A DNA stretch of 64,000 nucleotides from Sedimentibacter sp. MB35-C1 (GTDB lineage: Bacteria; Bacillota; Clostridia; Tissierellales; Sedimentibacteraceae): assembly GCF_030913635.1 (NCBI RefSeq), contig NZ_CP133188.1, forward strand, positions 1,922,001 to 1,986,000. Direction: 5' to 3'. Numbering within the stretch: the stretch's first letter is position 1; each line of letters starts with the position of its first letter. This document shows, piece after piece, positions 35,972-43,877 of this stretch. A model generated the notes under the pieces. It made no database searches. It saw only the letters and a list, made by a program, of their open reading frames with translations, and was not told where the DNA came from. Made by a program: the position numbers and the translations under genes.

Positions 35972-36598
35972 ATGATTGATAATTCTGTTGAAGACAGAAA
36001 TAATGAAGAAGAATTTGAGTCTGATTTAATTTCCGAGGAAAATGATGCTTTCGAAGATGCCCCTGATGATAAATTAGCTGAATTGGCAATTTTAATCAGG
36101 GATAAATCATATGAAGGAATTTTGGCAAATGCAGAGGACTTTTTGGACGAGCCGATGTCATTGGAGGTCGAAAACCTTTTGGAGATCATTGAAGAGCTGA
36201 AAGCAAGAGAAGAATTCTCTGATATTTGCACCATGAACGGGAAGGAAAAAATGTATTTGTACTCGGAGCAGTACATGACCGGAAAATATGCTAAGATGAT
36301 GGTTTTGGTGGAAGAAAATGATTTATTTAAAACCATATCTGAAACTGTAAGAGAGGAATCAAGGATATATCCGAGGCCGACAGATGTAAGGCTGTTCGGT
36401 AAATCTCCTTTTAAGTTGTCCAAAGAAGAGTTTGCAGAAGTGTATGAGCAGCTCAAAAAAAATGAGGAGTACAAGGATATACAGGAAACGAGAGCTTCAA
36501 ATAATGCGCTTTATCTTTATTCTGACAAGTTCATGAGAAAAGCTCATGCCGCTTCACTTGCCGAATGGATAGAAGTGGAATCCGAGCAAAATCCATAA
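35972..36598 (+). CDS. Acidic protein, possibly YdhW-like, with internal duplication
   Basis: 208 residues from ATG 35972 (GGGAGG 6 bases upstream). No signal, no cysteine cluster. Very acidic first 30 residues. Two copies of a 50-residue unit: EIIEELKAREEFSDI ... EKMYLYSEQYMTGKYAKMMVLVE and EVYEQLKKNEEYKDI ... NALYLYSDKFMRKAHAASLAEWIE. The position in front of YdhY- and YdhV-like genes and the LYS(D/E) motifs suggest the counterpart of E. coli YdhW, an uncharacterised accessory protein of that locus. That assignment is from memory and context and is tentative. It might be a maturation chaperone for the oxidoreductase. Confidence 0.6.
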   Translation: MIDNSVEDRNNEEEFESDLISEENDAFEDAPDDKLAELAILIRDKSYEGILANAEDFLDEPMSLEVENLLEIIEELKAREEFSDICTMNGKEKMYLYSEQYMTGKYAKMMVLVEENDLFKTISETVREESRIYPRPTDVRLFGKSPFKLSKEEFAEVYEQLKKNEEYKDIQETRASNNALYLYSDKFMRKAHAASLAEWIEVESEQNP

Positions 36599-36635
36599 GT
36601 TTGTCAATTTAAATTACTTGGAAAGGAGGGATAAC

Positions 36636-36815
36636 ATGGGCAAAATAGGACCTGCTGAACTGATACTTGTATTAGTTATAGCTTTAGTTATATTTGGACC
36701 TTCCAAACTTCCGGAAATAGGAAAGGCATTCGGGAAATCTATAAGAGAATTTAAGGATAATGTTAATAAGACCAGTGACGAACCTACAGAAAAAGATGCT
36801 GTTAAAGAAGATTAA
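36636..36815 (+). CDS. tatA: Twin-arginine translocase subunit TatA/E
   Basis: 59 residues from ATG 36636 (AAAGGAGGG upstream). MGKIGPAELILVLVIALVIFGPSKLPEIGKAFGKSIREFK is a textbook TatA: membrane helix, FGP hinge, amphipathic helix, short acidic tail. Forms the pore for folded Tat substrates. The next gene encodes a protein with a twin-arginine signal, so this copy is probably dedicated to it. No tatC is in the window. Confidence 0.93.
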   Translation: MGKIGPAELILVLVIALVIFGPSKLPEIGKAFGKSIREFKDNVNKTSDEPTEKDAVKED

Positions 36816-36870
36816 ACAAGCGATTCATATTTTATCAGAGAGATGATATATATTTGAAGGGAGAGTTATC

Positions 36871-37551
36871 ATGTTTGAAAGAGAGATTGAAGATTTTATT
36901 GAAAAAATCAGAACAAGACGCGAATTTTTGAAAATGAGCGGTAAGGGAATTGCAGGTGTAACTGTCGCAACTTCTGTTTTGAACCTAATGGGATGTTCCC
37001 AGGCTGAGCCGTCGGGAAATGAAGAATCACCTGAAGTTGAGGCCTTTGTAATTCCTACTGGTCTTCTTGTTGTAGAGCCTAACAAATGCACAGGATGCCA
37101 GAGATGTGAAATGGTTTGTACTGTTGCAAATGACCAAAAGATTCACCCGTTAATTTCAAGAGTCAAAATCAGCAGAAATTTTAACTACGGAAAAGAAATG
37201 ACAGAAAACTATCGTTATGAAAACGGATATTTTGGTAACTTCTTGATGACGCCTGAAACATGTCGTCAATGCGAAGATGCTAAATGTGCTGAAGCATGTC
37301 CGAAAAATGCCATCAGTCAAAATGAAACAACCAAGGCTTGGACAGTAGATGAAAGTTTATGTGTGGGCTGTGGAGCATGTTCAGATGCATGTCCTTGGAA
37401 TATGCCTACTGTTGATCCGGAGACAGGTAAATCAACTAAATGTATTTTATGTGGTGCATGTGCTGACAACTGCATAACTGGAGCTTTGCAGATTATACCT
37501 TGGGAAAAAATGGAGGCAATCTTCAGAAGAAAAGGATATAGATTTTCATAG
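36871..37551 (+). CDS. Tat-exported [4Fe-4S] ferredoxin-like lipoprotein (YdhY-like)
   Basis: 226 residues. Twin-arginine signal TRREFLK (Arg16-Arg17), hydrophobic stretch, then lipobox LMGC with Cys42, so a membrane-anchored protein on the outer face. Four cysteine groups follow: CTGCQRCEMVC, CRQCEDAKCAEACP, CVGCGACSDACP and CILCGACADNC, enough for four [4Fe-4S] clusters as in electron-transfer subunits of the DmsB/HybA kind. Closely parallels E. coli YdhY in order of motifs (the E. coli protein has LE where this has RE). It would relay electrons for the AOR-family enzyme next to it. Confidence 0.87.
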   Translation: MFEREIEDFIEKIRTRREFLKMSGKGIAGVTVATSVLNLMGCSQAEPSGNEESPEVEAFVIPTGLLVVEPNKCTGCQRCEMVCTVANDQKIHPLISRVKISRNFNYGKEMTENYRYENGYFGNFLMTPETCRQCEDAKCAEACPKNAISQNETTKAWTVDESLCVGCGACSDACPWNMPTVDPETGKSTKCILCGACADNCITGALQIIPWEKMEAIFRRKGYRFS

Positions 37552-37598
37552 TTTAAGCTAACTGAAAAATGAAAGAATTTTGATTGGAGGAAGAATAA

Positions 37599-39701
37599 AT
37601 GGCTAATATAACAGGATGGACAGGAAGTCTATTAAGAGTTAATTTAACTACTGGCAATATTAAAACAGAAGATACAATGAAATACAAAGACCTTGTAGGA
37701 GGAGCAGGATTCGGATACAAAATAATATTTGACGAAGTTCCTCAGGGAACAAAGGCTTTTGATGAAGCAAACAAGGTAGTAATAGCAGTGGGGCCGCTTA
37801 CAGGTACAACGGCACCTTGTAGCGGAAGAACAAATATTACTTCATTGAGCCCTACAAATCCGTATCATGCTATAGCTGACAGCCACATGGGAGGAAATTT
37901 CGGAGCTTGGCTGAAATTTGCAGGATACGACGGAATTATAATTGAAGGGGAATCAACAAAACCTGTATGGTTAAAAATTGAAGATGATAATATATCAATA
38001 GAAGATGCAAGTGACTTATGGGGAAAAGGTACCATAGACACAACTTATGCAATAAATGAAATTATGGGTAAGGAAGCATGTATTGCCGCAATCGGGCCTG
38101 CAGGGGAGCAGATGAAAAATCTGGCATCAATAGTTAATTCAGTTAACCACTCAGCAGGAGGACACGGAGGAATTTTAGGAGCAAAAAAACTAAAAGCCAT
38201 AGGTGTAAAAGGAACTAATGCTGTACATATAGCAGAAGGAAAAGCTCAGGATTGGCTGGATTTGAATGAATACATGATGAAAGATATAATAGGATCCAAC
38301 AACAATCACGTGGTACCTAGCACACCACAGCCTTGGGCAGAATATCACAATTCAAAGAGCCGCTGGACTGCACAGCTTGGGCTGTTCTGGGGAGCAGCTA
38401 ATCCGCCTGTGGAAACGGGAGAATGTGCTGCAGGAGATAAAAACAAGGTAGGACTTCGTACACAGAAGGCTATATTTGACTTGGGACCGCTGGCTGAAGA
38501 CAGAACCATAAAAATGGGAGGATGCTACTCATGTCCGATTCGATGTCAGTCAAATATGTATATGCCTGAACTTGAAAAATACGGATTAACTCCTTATGCA
38601 ACAAGTACATGCATTAACTACAGTTCGCCTAACACTGCAATGATAAAAGGTTATGCAGATGGTGAAAAGAAGGGAATGGATTCACTTATTACAAAATGTC
38701 TGGGATCAAGGCTTGCTGATGATTACGGTATTTGGAGCAATTACGGTCAGTTGCCGAGAGACTTTAGATATGCTTATAATTCAGGGAAATTTAAAGAAGT
38801 TCTTCCTAAGGAAGAATATGACAGCATAAACTGGGATTTAGTGGAGAGCGGTGATCCGGGCTGGATGGTAGAGTATTACGGAAACTTGATTAAAGGTGGA
38901 GAGTTCGGCCATTTGCTTGATGGACCGTACTGGCTTGATCAAAGATGGAATTTAGGAGAAGAATATTGGAATTCATACGGAAATAATTTGTGGTCTAAAA
39001 TGGCATATCCTAAACATCACAGTAATGAATCAGGAGCACAGGTAGGTGCATTGGTTAACGTAATATTCAATAGGGATGCAAATTCGCACACTCACATGAA
39101 TATGATAGGTGCTGGACTTCCTATTGAAATTCTTAAAGAAGTTGCAGGAGAAGTATGGGGTTCGCCTGATGCGTTGGATGCACCGATGAACTACACTCCT
39201 ATGAATGAATATAAAGCTAAATTTGCTAAATGGTCGCTGGACAGAAACTTCCTGCATGATTCAATTACATTGTGCAACTGGGTATGGCCTATGACTGTAT
39301 CACCTTCAAAGGAAAGAAACTATAGAGGAGATACTGCACTGGAAGCTAAATTCTTCAGCTTGGCAACAGGCATAGAGACTTCAGAGGAAGAAATGAATCT
39401 TGCAGCAGAAAGAATTTCAACAATGCACAGGGCTGCATGTGTTAAAGAAATGAATACAATTGATATGAGAAATGAACATGATACAATTCCAGAATGGGTA
39501 TTTGAAGCTGATCCAGATGTTAAACCATTTACTGAAGGTACGGTAAAACTTGACAGAGATGATATGCAGTTAGGTTTGACACTGCTGTATAGAGAATATG
39601 GATGGGATGAAAAAACAGGAGCTCCTACAAGAGCTACATTAGAAAGACTAGGTCTTAAGGATGTGGCAGATGAGCTTGAAGCTTTGAACCTGCTTCCTTA
39701 A
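37599..39701 (+). CDS. Aldehyde:ferredoxin oxidoreductase family protein (YdhV-like)
   Basis: 700 residues, W- or Mo-pterin enzyme. Opening GWTGSLLRVNLTTGNI, VGGAGFGYKI, GPLTGTTAPCSGRTNITSLSP, the Fe-S motif GGCYSCPIRCQ (CxxCxxxC) with a distal Cys in LCNWVWPMTVSP, and MNMIGAGLP. From memory it resembles E. coli YdhV over its full length, including the N-terminal and C-terminal ends (ETLxRLGL). No signal peptide, so cytoplasmic unless carried along through Tat by its partner. Substrate of the YdhV group is unknown. Good AGGAGGA... site before the ATG. Confidence 0.9.
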   Translation: MANITGWTGSLLRVNLTTGNIKTEDTMKYKDLVGGAGFGYKIIFDEVPQGTKAFDEANKVVIAVGPLTGTTAPCSGRTNITSLSPTNPYHAIADSHMGGNFGAWLKFAGYDGIIIEGESTKPVWLKIEDDNISIEDASDLWGKGTIDTTYAINEIMGKEACIAAIGPAGEQMKNLASIVNSVNHSAGGHGGILGAKKLKAIGVKGTNAVHIAEGKAQDWLDLNEYMMKDIIGSNNNHVVPSTPQPWAEYHNSKSRWTAQLGLFWGAANPPVETGECAAGDKNKVGLRTQKAIFDLGPLAEDRTIKMGGCYSCPIRCQSNMYMPELEKYGLTPYATSTCINYSSPNTAMIKGYADGEKKGMDSLITKCLGSRLADDYGIWSNYGQLPRDFRYAYNSGKFKEVLPKEEYDSINWDLVESGDPGWMVEYYGNLIKGGEFGHLLDGPYWLDQRWNLGEEYWNSYGNNLWSKMAYPKHHSNESGAQVGALVNVIFNRDANSHTHMNMIGAGLPIEILKEVAGEVWGSPDALDAPMNYTPMNEYKAKFAKWSLDRNFLHDSITLCNWVWPMTVSPSKERNYRGDTALEAKFFSLATGIETSEEEMNLAAERISTMHRAACVKEMNTIDMRNEHDTIPEWVFEADPDVKPFTEGTVKLDRDDMQLGLTLLYREYGWDEKTGAPTRATLERLGLKDVADELEALNLLP

Positions 39702-39731
39702 ATTAGGATAGCAAAGCTGTATCGGTATAAT

Positions 39732-39757
39732 AGGAAAGCAGTTTGCTTTCCTGTTTT
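39732..39757 (+). terminator. Hairpin after the YdhV-like gene
   Basis: AGGAAAGC / GCTTTCCT, 8-bp stem, then GTTTTAC. It may reduce transcription into the following ferredoxin gene. Confidence 0.6.
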
Positions 39758-39781
39758 ACTTTACAATACAAAGGTGCCAAT

Positions 39782-40858
39782 ATGATATTAGATTATTTGT
39801 TTAACAAAATGACTGAAAAAAATCTTCCGGAAGTTTCTGCCAAAAAATGTATTAATAACAAAGGCATACCATGCAGCAGATGCATTGATAATTGTCCGGA
39901 AGGAGCTATTCAGTTAAAGGATAAAAAAATAAAATTCAGCGAAAAAATGTGCGCTGAGTGTGGTGTGTGCAGATCAAGTTGCCCTACGCAGGCAATAACA
40001 TTTAATAATGCTCAGGAGGAAGATGTTCTTTTGCATGCATGCGGCAAGAAAAAACTTGTTTTTTCTTGTTTAAAGGAATCTGCAGCAGGAAACATTAATA
40101 TGAGCTGCCTGAATGGAATGCACCCTGAGTTTATTGCAGCAGTATTAATTTTATGCGCAGATAAGAAAATTTATTTTAACTTGAGCAGGTGTTCTGATTG
40201 TGAAGCAGGGTATAATGATTCGTTTTTTAAACAATCTTTGGAAAAAGCCACAGCTTTTCTTAAAAATATTGGAAGGCTTCCTAATTATGAAATTATTACT
40301 GAAAACAGAGATATTGCGGACTTAATCGATGAGGAAATATCGCGAAGAAATTTATTTAAGCTTGTAAAAAAAGAATCAGAAAATATTGTGCTGAAGACTA
40401 TAAATTCAATTATTGATGATGATAATAACCTGTCAGCCAGAAGGCTGCTTCTAAAAGCTATAAGAGACAAGGGATTGTCAGACCGGGCTAAGAATGTAAA
40501 TACGTTTTGGGCAGATTTTGAAGTCGGTGCTGCTTGTGACGGTTGCGGTAAATGTCAGGATGTATGTCCTGGAGATGCTTGGAAGATTGAAGAAGAAACT
40601 CTGTCAAAGAGGTTGTACTACAGTGTTGCTAACTGTTATCAATGCGGATTATGCGAAACAATGTGCCCACAGAAGGCAATATACAGATGTTCAGACGGAA
40701 GTCAGGTTTTTAGCTCTGCTTTGAAAAAAGAAATTAATCTGAAAATCTGTAGCGTTTGTGGGAAGAAGCATATGCCTGAAAATGAAAATGAGGAAGTATG
40801 TATAGTTTGCAGGAAAAAAGAATTATTGAGAAAAAAATTATCAACTGGATTGAGTTAA
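39782..40858 (+). CDS. Multi-cluster 4Fe-4S ferredoxin-domain protein
   Basis: 358 residues from ATG 39782 (AAAGGTG upstream). Two ferredoxin modules: N-terminal CSRCIDNCPEG with CAECGVCRSSCPTQ (about 27-70) and C-terminal CDGCGKCQDVCPGD with CYQCGLCETMCPQK (about 250-305), followed by a rubredoxin/zinc-ribbon-like CSVCGKKH ... CIVCRKK. Between them a cysteine-containing region (FSCLKES, MSCLNG, CSDCEAG). No signal peptide, so cytoplasmic. Probably the electron donor or acceptor for the AOR-family enzyme, linking it to the cell's ferredoxin pool; inferred from position. Confidence 0.8.
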   Translation: MILDYLFNKMTEKNLPEVSAKKCINNKGIPCSRCIDNCPEGAIQLKDKKIKFSEKMCAECGVCRSSCPTQAITFNNAQEEDVLLHACGKKKLVFSCLKESAAGNINMSCLNGMHPEFIAAVLILCADKKIYFNLSRCSDCEAGYNDSFFKQSLEKATAFLKNIGRLPNYEIITENRDIADLIDEEISRRNLFKLVKKESENIVLKTINSIIDDDNNLSARRLLLKAIRDKGLSDRAKNVNTFWADFEVGAACDGCGKCQDVCPGDAWKIEEETLSKRLYYSVANCYQCGLCETMCPQKAIYRCSDGSQVFSSALKKEINLKICSVCGKKHMPENENEEVCIVCRKKELLRKKLSTGLS

Positions 40859-40880
40859 TATATATTTTATAGATCTTTTA

Positions 40881-40889
40881 TGTTATAAT
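40881..40889 (+). promoter_or_regulatory. Extended -10 promoter of the second tatA
   Basis: TGTTATAAT ends at 40889, 34 bases before the ATG, with GAGAGGAG downstream. It lets this tatA be expressed independently. Confidence 0.5.
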
Positions 40890-40922
40890 TGTACAAGAAA
40901 CGTAATTGAGAGGAGAATAATT

Positions 40923-41183
40923 ATGGGCAGAATAGGTACAGGAGAATTAGTGCTTATACTAATAATTGCATTAATCATAGTAGGGCCGGCTAAACTTCCT
41001 GAGCTTGGCAGATCAATTGGAAAGACATTAAATGAATTTAAAAAGGTATCCAAGGAATTTAAAGATGACCTGTCTGTAGAAGATAAACCCCAAAAGACCG
41101 AAAAAGAAGAAAAACCGGTCGTAATAGCTGAAAAATCAGAATCTGTTGAAGCGGCAGAAAAAACAGAGGAAACAGAAAAATAG
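40923..41183 (+). CDS. tatA: Second TatA/E protein
   Basis: 86 residues. MGRIGTGELVLILIIALIIVGPAKLPELGRSIGKTLNEFKK is TatA-like (VGP hinge in place of FGP) followed by a longer acidic tail of about 45 residues. Two distinct TatA proteins bracket the YdhY/YdhV-like genes. Its terminator follows. Confidence 0.9.
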   Translation: MGRIGTGELVLILIIALIIVGPAKLPELGRSIGKTLNEFKKVSKEFKDDLSVEDKPQKTEKEEKPVVIAEKSESVEAAEKTEETEK

Positions 41184-41213
41184 CATTTTCGATTGCGCTG
41201 AATAAAGAAATTC

Positions 41214-41252
41214 AAAAGAAATTGGACTTTTGTTCAATTTCTTTTATTTTTT
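41214..41252 (+). terminator. Terminator of the second tatA
   Basis: AAAAGAAATTGGA / TTCAATTTCTTTT stem (one wobble) around CTTTTG, then TTTTTT. Confidence 0.8.
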
Positions 41253-41399
41253 AATAATCAGTAGAGGGGTATGTAGGTCTCTACTGTAGCGGCAACATAG
41301 TATTTTTTTGCAGCAGATGCAATATTTTTCACCTATGCAAAAAATCGTTGACAAAGAAAAATTATTGTGGTAGTTTTATTGTATATATTGCATGGGGAA

Positions 41400-41575
41400 G
41401 AGTAATCATAATTGCATTAATTTTAGCGAGACAGGGACGATGGAAGCCTGTTATTAACTTGTGATGAAAGACACCTCTAAATAGCAATTTCTAATTGAGC
41501 GGGACTGTACGGTCCAATTAGGGTGGCAACGCGGGTTAAACTCGTCCCTAGCAGGGAGGGGTTATTTTTTTTGAT
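41400..41575 (+). ncRNA. T-box leader, aspartate-specific
   Basis: Stem I region with GGGACGATGGAAGCC, specifier GAC (41470-41472, in GAAAGACACCTC), the T-box AGGGTGGCAACGCGGG (41520-41535) and a terminator CTCGTCCCT / AGGGAGGGG followed by eight T. GAC is an Asp codon and the acceptor-binding bulge TGGC (41524-41527) complements a GCCA 3' end, as expected for the G73 discriminator of tRNA-Asp. Uncharged tRNA-Asp should allow readthrough into aspS. Confidence 0.92.
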
Positions 41576-41589
41576 ATATGGAGGAAATT

Positions 41590-43368
41590 ATGGATACGAT
41601 GGGTCAATTAAAAAGAACCGATATGTGCGGAGAATTATGCCTTGGTGATATAGGACGAGAAGTGGTGCTTATGGGCTGGGTTCAAAAAAGAAGAAGCCTT
41701 GGAGGACTTATTTTTGCCGATCTTAGAGATATAACAGGGTTAGTTCAGGTTGTATTCGATACTGAAGTGAATAATGAAGCATTTGATAAAGCAGGAAGTT
41801 TGAGAAGTGAATTTGTTATTGCTGTAAAAGGGAAGGTTTTTGAAAGAAAATCCAAAAATCCGGAAATGAAAACCGGCGATATAGAAGTTTATGCTGAAGA
41901 ATTAAAGATACTTGATACTGCGGAAACTCCGCCTATTTATATTAAGGATAATGACGATGTGTCAGAGCAGATGCGTCTAAAATACAGATTCCTTGATTTA
42001 AGGAAACCTCACATGCAGAATAATCTTATAATAAGAAGTAAAACATCTAAAGTTATAAGAGAATTTTTGTACGAAAATGATTTTAATGAAATAGAGACAC
42101 CGTTTTTAACAAAACCGACTCCTGAAGGAGCGAGAGACTATCTTGTTCCAAGCAGAGTCAATCCTGGAAAATTTTATGCTTTGCCTCAGTCTCCTCAGCT
42201 TTTTAAGCAATTGCTGATGGTGTCAGGAATGAACAGGTACTTCCAGATTGTAAGATGTTTCAGGGATGAGGACTTAAGAGCAAACAGACAACCTGAATTT
42301 ACTCAGGTAGATATTGAAATGTCTTTTGTTGATGTAGAGGATGTTATTTCAGTTAATGAAAAACTGATACAAAGAATTTTTAAAGAAGTCAAAAATATTG
42401 ATATAGAGGTACCTATAAAGCGCATGCCATACAAGGTTGCTATGGATAAGTACGGATGTGATAAGCCGGATTTGCGCTTTGGATATGAGCTTACAAATAT
42501 AACAAAGATTTTTAGAAATACAGAGTTCAATGCATTTAAGTCCACATGTGAGTCTAAAGGGCTCATTAAGTGCATTAAAATCGAAGGAGATGCAGACGAA
42601 TTTTCAAAGAAAGGGATATCAAAGCTTGAAAAATTCGTTAAAACATATGGAGCTAAAGGGTTAGCGTGGATGAAATATGAAGGCGGAGCAATTGACTCTC
42701 CAATAGCGAAGTTCCTGAGTGAAGAAGAAATCAAACAGCTAGAATCATCTCTTGAATTAAAAGAGAAGGATATTGTATTTATTGTAGCTGATAAGGAATC
42801 CGTAGTAAATACTGCATTAGGGGCATTAAGAATTGAGATAGCAAAGAAAAAAGGTCTTATAGACAACAATAAATATGAGTTGGTTTGGATAACAGACTTT
42901 CCGCTTTTCGAATTTGATGAAGAAGAAAACAGATACGTTGCAAAGCACCATCCGTTTACTTCACCTGTAGATGAAGATATTGAGAAGATAGAATCTGATC
43001 CGGGAGAAGTGAGAGCAAAAGCATATGATATTGTAATAAACGGTGATGAAATAGGCGGAGGAAGTATACGTATAACTAACAGAGAGTTGCAAAACAGAAT
43101 GTTTAGAGCGTTAGGATTTACAGATGAGGAAGCTAATGAAAAGTTTGGATTTTTACTTGAAGCATTTAAGTACGGAGTACCACCACACGGCGGAATTGCT
43201 TACGGGCTGGATCGCTTCATGATGTTGCTTACAGAAAGTGATAATATCAGAGACGTTATAGCTTTCCCTAAAACTCAGAGTGCTACATGCCTGATGACAG
43301 AAGCACCTACGTATGCTTCCGAAAATCAACTTAATGAATTGAGCATAGAAGTAAAAGATAAGGAATAG
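41590..43368 (+). CDS. aspS: Aspartyl-tRNA synthetase
   Basis: 592 residues from ATG 41590, which is well placed after GGAGGAAATT; ATG 41578 overlaps that site. OB-fold anticodon domain (about 10-110), class II core with motif 1 near FLYENDFNEIETPFLTKPTPEGARDYLVPSR, motif 2 RCFRDEDLRANRQPEFTQ and motif 3 GGIAYGLDRFMMLL, plus the bacterial insertion domain (about 290-420). Regulated by the aspartate T-box just upstream. Confidence 0.97.
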   Translation: MDTMGQLKRTDMCGELCLGDIGREVVLMGWVQKRRSLGGLIFADLRDITGLVQVVFDTEVNNEAFDKAGSLRSEFVIAVKGKVFERKSKNPEMKTGDIEVYAEELKILDTAETPPIYIKDNDDVSEQMRLKYRFLDLRKPHMQNNLIIRSKTSKVIREFLYENDFNEIETPFLTKPTPEGARDYLVPSRVNPGKFYALPQSPQLFKQLLMVSGMNRYFQIVRCFRDEDLRANRQPEFTQVDIEMSFVDVEDVISVNEKLIQRIFKEVKNIDIEVPIKRMPYKVAMDKYGCDKPDLRFGYELTNITKIFRNTEFNAFKSTCESKGLIKCIKIEGDADEFSKKGISKLEKFVKTYGAKGLAWMKYEGGAIDSPIAKFLSEEEIKQLESSLELKEKDIVFIVADKESVVNTALGALRIEIAKKKGLIDNNKYELVWITDFPLFEFDEEENRYVAKHHPFTSPVDEDIEKIESDPGEVRAKAYDIVINGDEIGGGSIRITNRELQNRMFRALGFTDEEANEKFGFLLEAFKYGVPPHGGIAYGLDRFMMLLTESDNIRDVIAFPKTQSATCLMTEAPTYASENQLNELSIEVKDKE

Positions 43369-43433
43369 GCAAGCAGGGCGAATTAGTTCGCCATAGCGGT
43401 CGTATTTCGTAAGTGCCAGAAAGGAATGGAATA

Positions 43434-43850
43434 ATGGAGCAAGTAGGTAAAATAGAGAAAATTGAAGGAAACAAGGCGATAATTTCGGTGAAGAGAGTAT
43501 CCAGCTGCGGTGACAACTGTAAAAGCTGCGGATCATCTTGCAGGCAACCCAGCGTCATGTTTGAAACAGAAATAAGCGGTGATTATGAGGTTGGAGATTA
43601 TGTTGAAATTACAACTGAAAATTCAGTGGTCCTCAAGCAAATTTTAATGCTTTACGGCATACCGTTTGTAATTATGTTAATTACAATAGGGATAGTACAG
43701 CTTATATTTATGAACAATGCCAACAAAGATATGATTTCAGCCGTTGCATCCATTGCTTCTCTTGCCGTATCTTACTTTATTTTGAAAGCCTATGATAAAA
43801 AAGAAATGAAGAAAAATACCCTTAAATTTACATTGGGGAAAAAACTATAA
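43434..43850 (+). CDS. RseC/MucC-family membrane protein
   Basis: 139 residues from ATG 43434 (AAAGGA upstream). N-terminal domain with four cysteines, CGDNCKSCGSSC (Cys25, 29, 32, 36), then two membrane helices (about 72-92 and 100-120) and a basic tail. The layout is that of RseC, which in other bacteria works with the Rnf/Rsx complex to keep SoxR reduced; no rnf genes are in the window. Cys content suggests an Fe-S cluster. Confidence 0.82.
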   Translation: MEQVGKIEKIEGNKAIISVKRVSSCGDNCKSCGSSCRQPSVMFETEISGDYEVGDYVEITTENSVVLKQILMLYGIPFVIMLITIGIVQLIFMNNANKDMISAVASIASLAVSYFILKAYDKKEMKKNTLKFTLGKKL

Positions 43851-43877
43851 TTTTTGTGAAGCATTGAAGGATAAATA

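Noticed and set aside
35899-36474. 191-residue minus-strand frame opposite the YdhW-like gene
   Set aside because: Very Ser-rich antisense of an acidic gene; the plus strand has the ribosome binding site and internal repeats.
42303-42869. 188-residue minus-strand frame inside aspS
   Set aside because: Antisense to class II synthetase sequence; no start signals and Ser/Phe/Ile-rich shadow composition.
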